A stretch of DNA of 6,199 nt, taken from assembly GCA_021847125.1 (NCBI GenBank), contig JAJZUK010000079.1, positions 1 to 6,199 on the forward strand, read 5' to 3'. The notes under the pieces were generated by a model. That model searched no databases and had not been told where the DNA came from. It was given only the letters and a program-made list of their open reading frames with translations. Each line of letters opens with the position of its first letter. Positions within the stretch are counted from its first letter, which is position 1. Shown one piece after another: positions 5,747-6,199 of the stretch. Both the position numbers and the translations under genes were made by a program. Origin of the DNA: Pseudomonadota bacterium. Its GTDB lineage: Bacteria > Pseudomonadota > Gammaproteobacteria > Burkholderiales > SG8-39.

Positions 5747-6199
5747 TGCAGATGGGCGCTGATCGCGCGTTCGAGCGCGCCTTGGGCACGCAGGATGAAT
5801 TCGCACACTTCGCGCACGGCGCCGTGTCCGCCGCCTGCGCGCGTCACATAGTGGGCGCGCGACTTCAGCGCCTCGGGCGCCGCCGGTACGGTCGCGGCAA
5901 AGCCGCAGCGGGTGATCAACGGCAGGTCGAGCAGATCATCGCCCATGCAGCCCGATTGCTCCGTCGCCAGCCCCAGCTGCGCCAGCAGCGCGCCGTGGGC
6001 TTCGCGCTTGTCCTGCGCGCCCTGGTAGAGGTGGGAGATACCCAGGTTGATCGCGCGCAGTTCCACCGCGCGCGATCTTCTTCCCGTGATCAGCGCGACC
6101 TCCACGCCGTATTGGCGCAGCATCTTGATGCCGTGGCCGTCCTGGATGTTGAACGCCTTCAGCTCCTCGCCGCGTTCGGAGTAATACAGCGTGCCGTCG
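5743..6199 (-). CDS. kdsC: 3-deoxy-D-manno-octulosonate 8-phosphate phosphatase, 5'-truncated by window
   Basis: This HAD-superfamily phosphatase of the C0 (capless) type removes phosphate from Kdo-8-P, the penultimate step before Kdo activation for LPS inner core. The reading frame is open to the right edge, and 151 residues are visible (numbered from Asp at 6198). It begins at DGTLYYSERGEELKAFN, just after the catalytic DxDGxxT motif, which lies outside. Visible are QDGHGIKML (19-27), motif II ITGR (37-40), motif III Lys64 in AQDK, motif IV GDDLLD (86-91), and the C-terminal GGGHGAVREVCEFIL loop (122-136). The true start is roughly 25-30 codons off the edge; the internal Met at 6123 is not a start. 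It heads the visible operon and overlaps lptC by 4 nt. kdsD commonly precedes it. Confidence 0.96.
   Translation of the reverse strand, partial: DGTLYYSERGEELKAFNIQDGHGIKMLRQYGVEVALITGRRSRAVELRAINLGISHLYQGAQDKREAHGALLAQLGLATEQSGCMGDDLLDLPLITRCGFAATVPAAPEALKSRAHYVTRAGGGHGAVREVCEFILRAQGALERAISAHLQ
6049..6077. repeat. 10-bp inverted repeat inside kdsC
   Basis: GATCGCGCGC (6049-6058) and GCGCGCGATC (6068-6077) are perfect inverted repeats with a 9-nt spacer. They lie in the coding region for SRAVELRAINL. This is visible directly; a role is unproven, and GC-rich codon use could produce it. Confidence 0.6.

Noticed and set aside
5747..5806. Twenty-codon N-terminal extension of lptC.
   Set aside because: It overlaps kdsC by about 60 nt, adds an Arg/Pro-rich tail before the membrane anchor, and the ATGA junction offers a better start.
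4976..5851. A 291-codon plus-strand open frame opposite lptA, lptC and kdsC.
   Set aside because: Spans three real genes in antisense and shows low-complexity composition without a domain.

Overview
This window is a core envelope/nitrogen-regulation operon of a GC-rich betaproteobacterium. All eight genes lie on the minus strand. In transcription order (right to left) they are kdsC (partial, runs off the right edge), lptC, lptA, lptB, rpoN, hpf, ptsN, hprK and then a small psiF-family gene. Having hprK directly after ptsN, downstream of rpoN and a short hpf, is typical of Betaproteobacteria; enterics have rapZ and ptsO (npr) there instead. I cannot place it more precisely than Betaproteobacteria from sequence alone.

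Right half (about 3893-6199): the lipopolysaccharide genes. KdsC dephosphorylates Kdo-8-phosphate to make the inner-core sugar Kdo. LptC, LptA and LptB are the inner-membrane bitopic protein, the periplasmic bridge and the cytoplasmic ATPase of the LPS transport machine. Stop and start codons overlap or nearly touch throughout.

Middle (about 597-3860): regulatory genes. These are rpoN (sigma-54), hpf (ribosome hibernation factor), ptsN (EIIA-Ntr) and hprK (HPr kinase/phosphorylase). Within the operon only hpf has a strong Shine-Dalgarno sequence; the rest seem to rely on coupling or weak sites. The only sizeable gap in the operon, 95 nt between hpf and ptsN, holds a GC-rich nested stem-loop element.

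Left end (1-595): the secreted two-repeat PsiF protein has its own ribosome binding site, a candidate promoter and a very strong intrinsic terminator (13-bp perfect stem plus T tract). Directly after the T tract, on the same strand, the sequence changes into what reads as the 5' end of a group II intron, subclass IIC (GTGCGCCCGG start, then the conserved domain I motifs). Group IIC introns are known to insert just downstream of terminator hairpins, so both the element and its site fit. Only its first 95 nt are in the window. This is the most interesting feature here. The usual betaproteobacterial neighbour rapZ is not seen after hprK.
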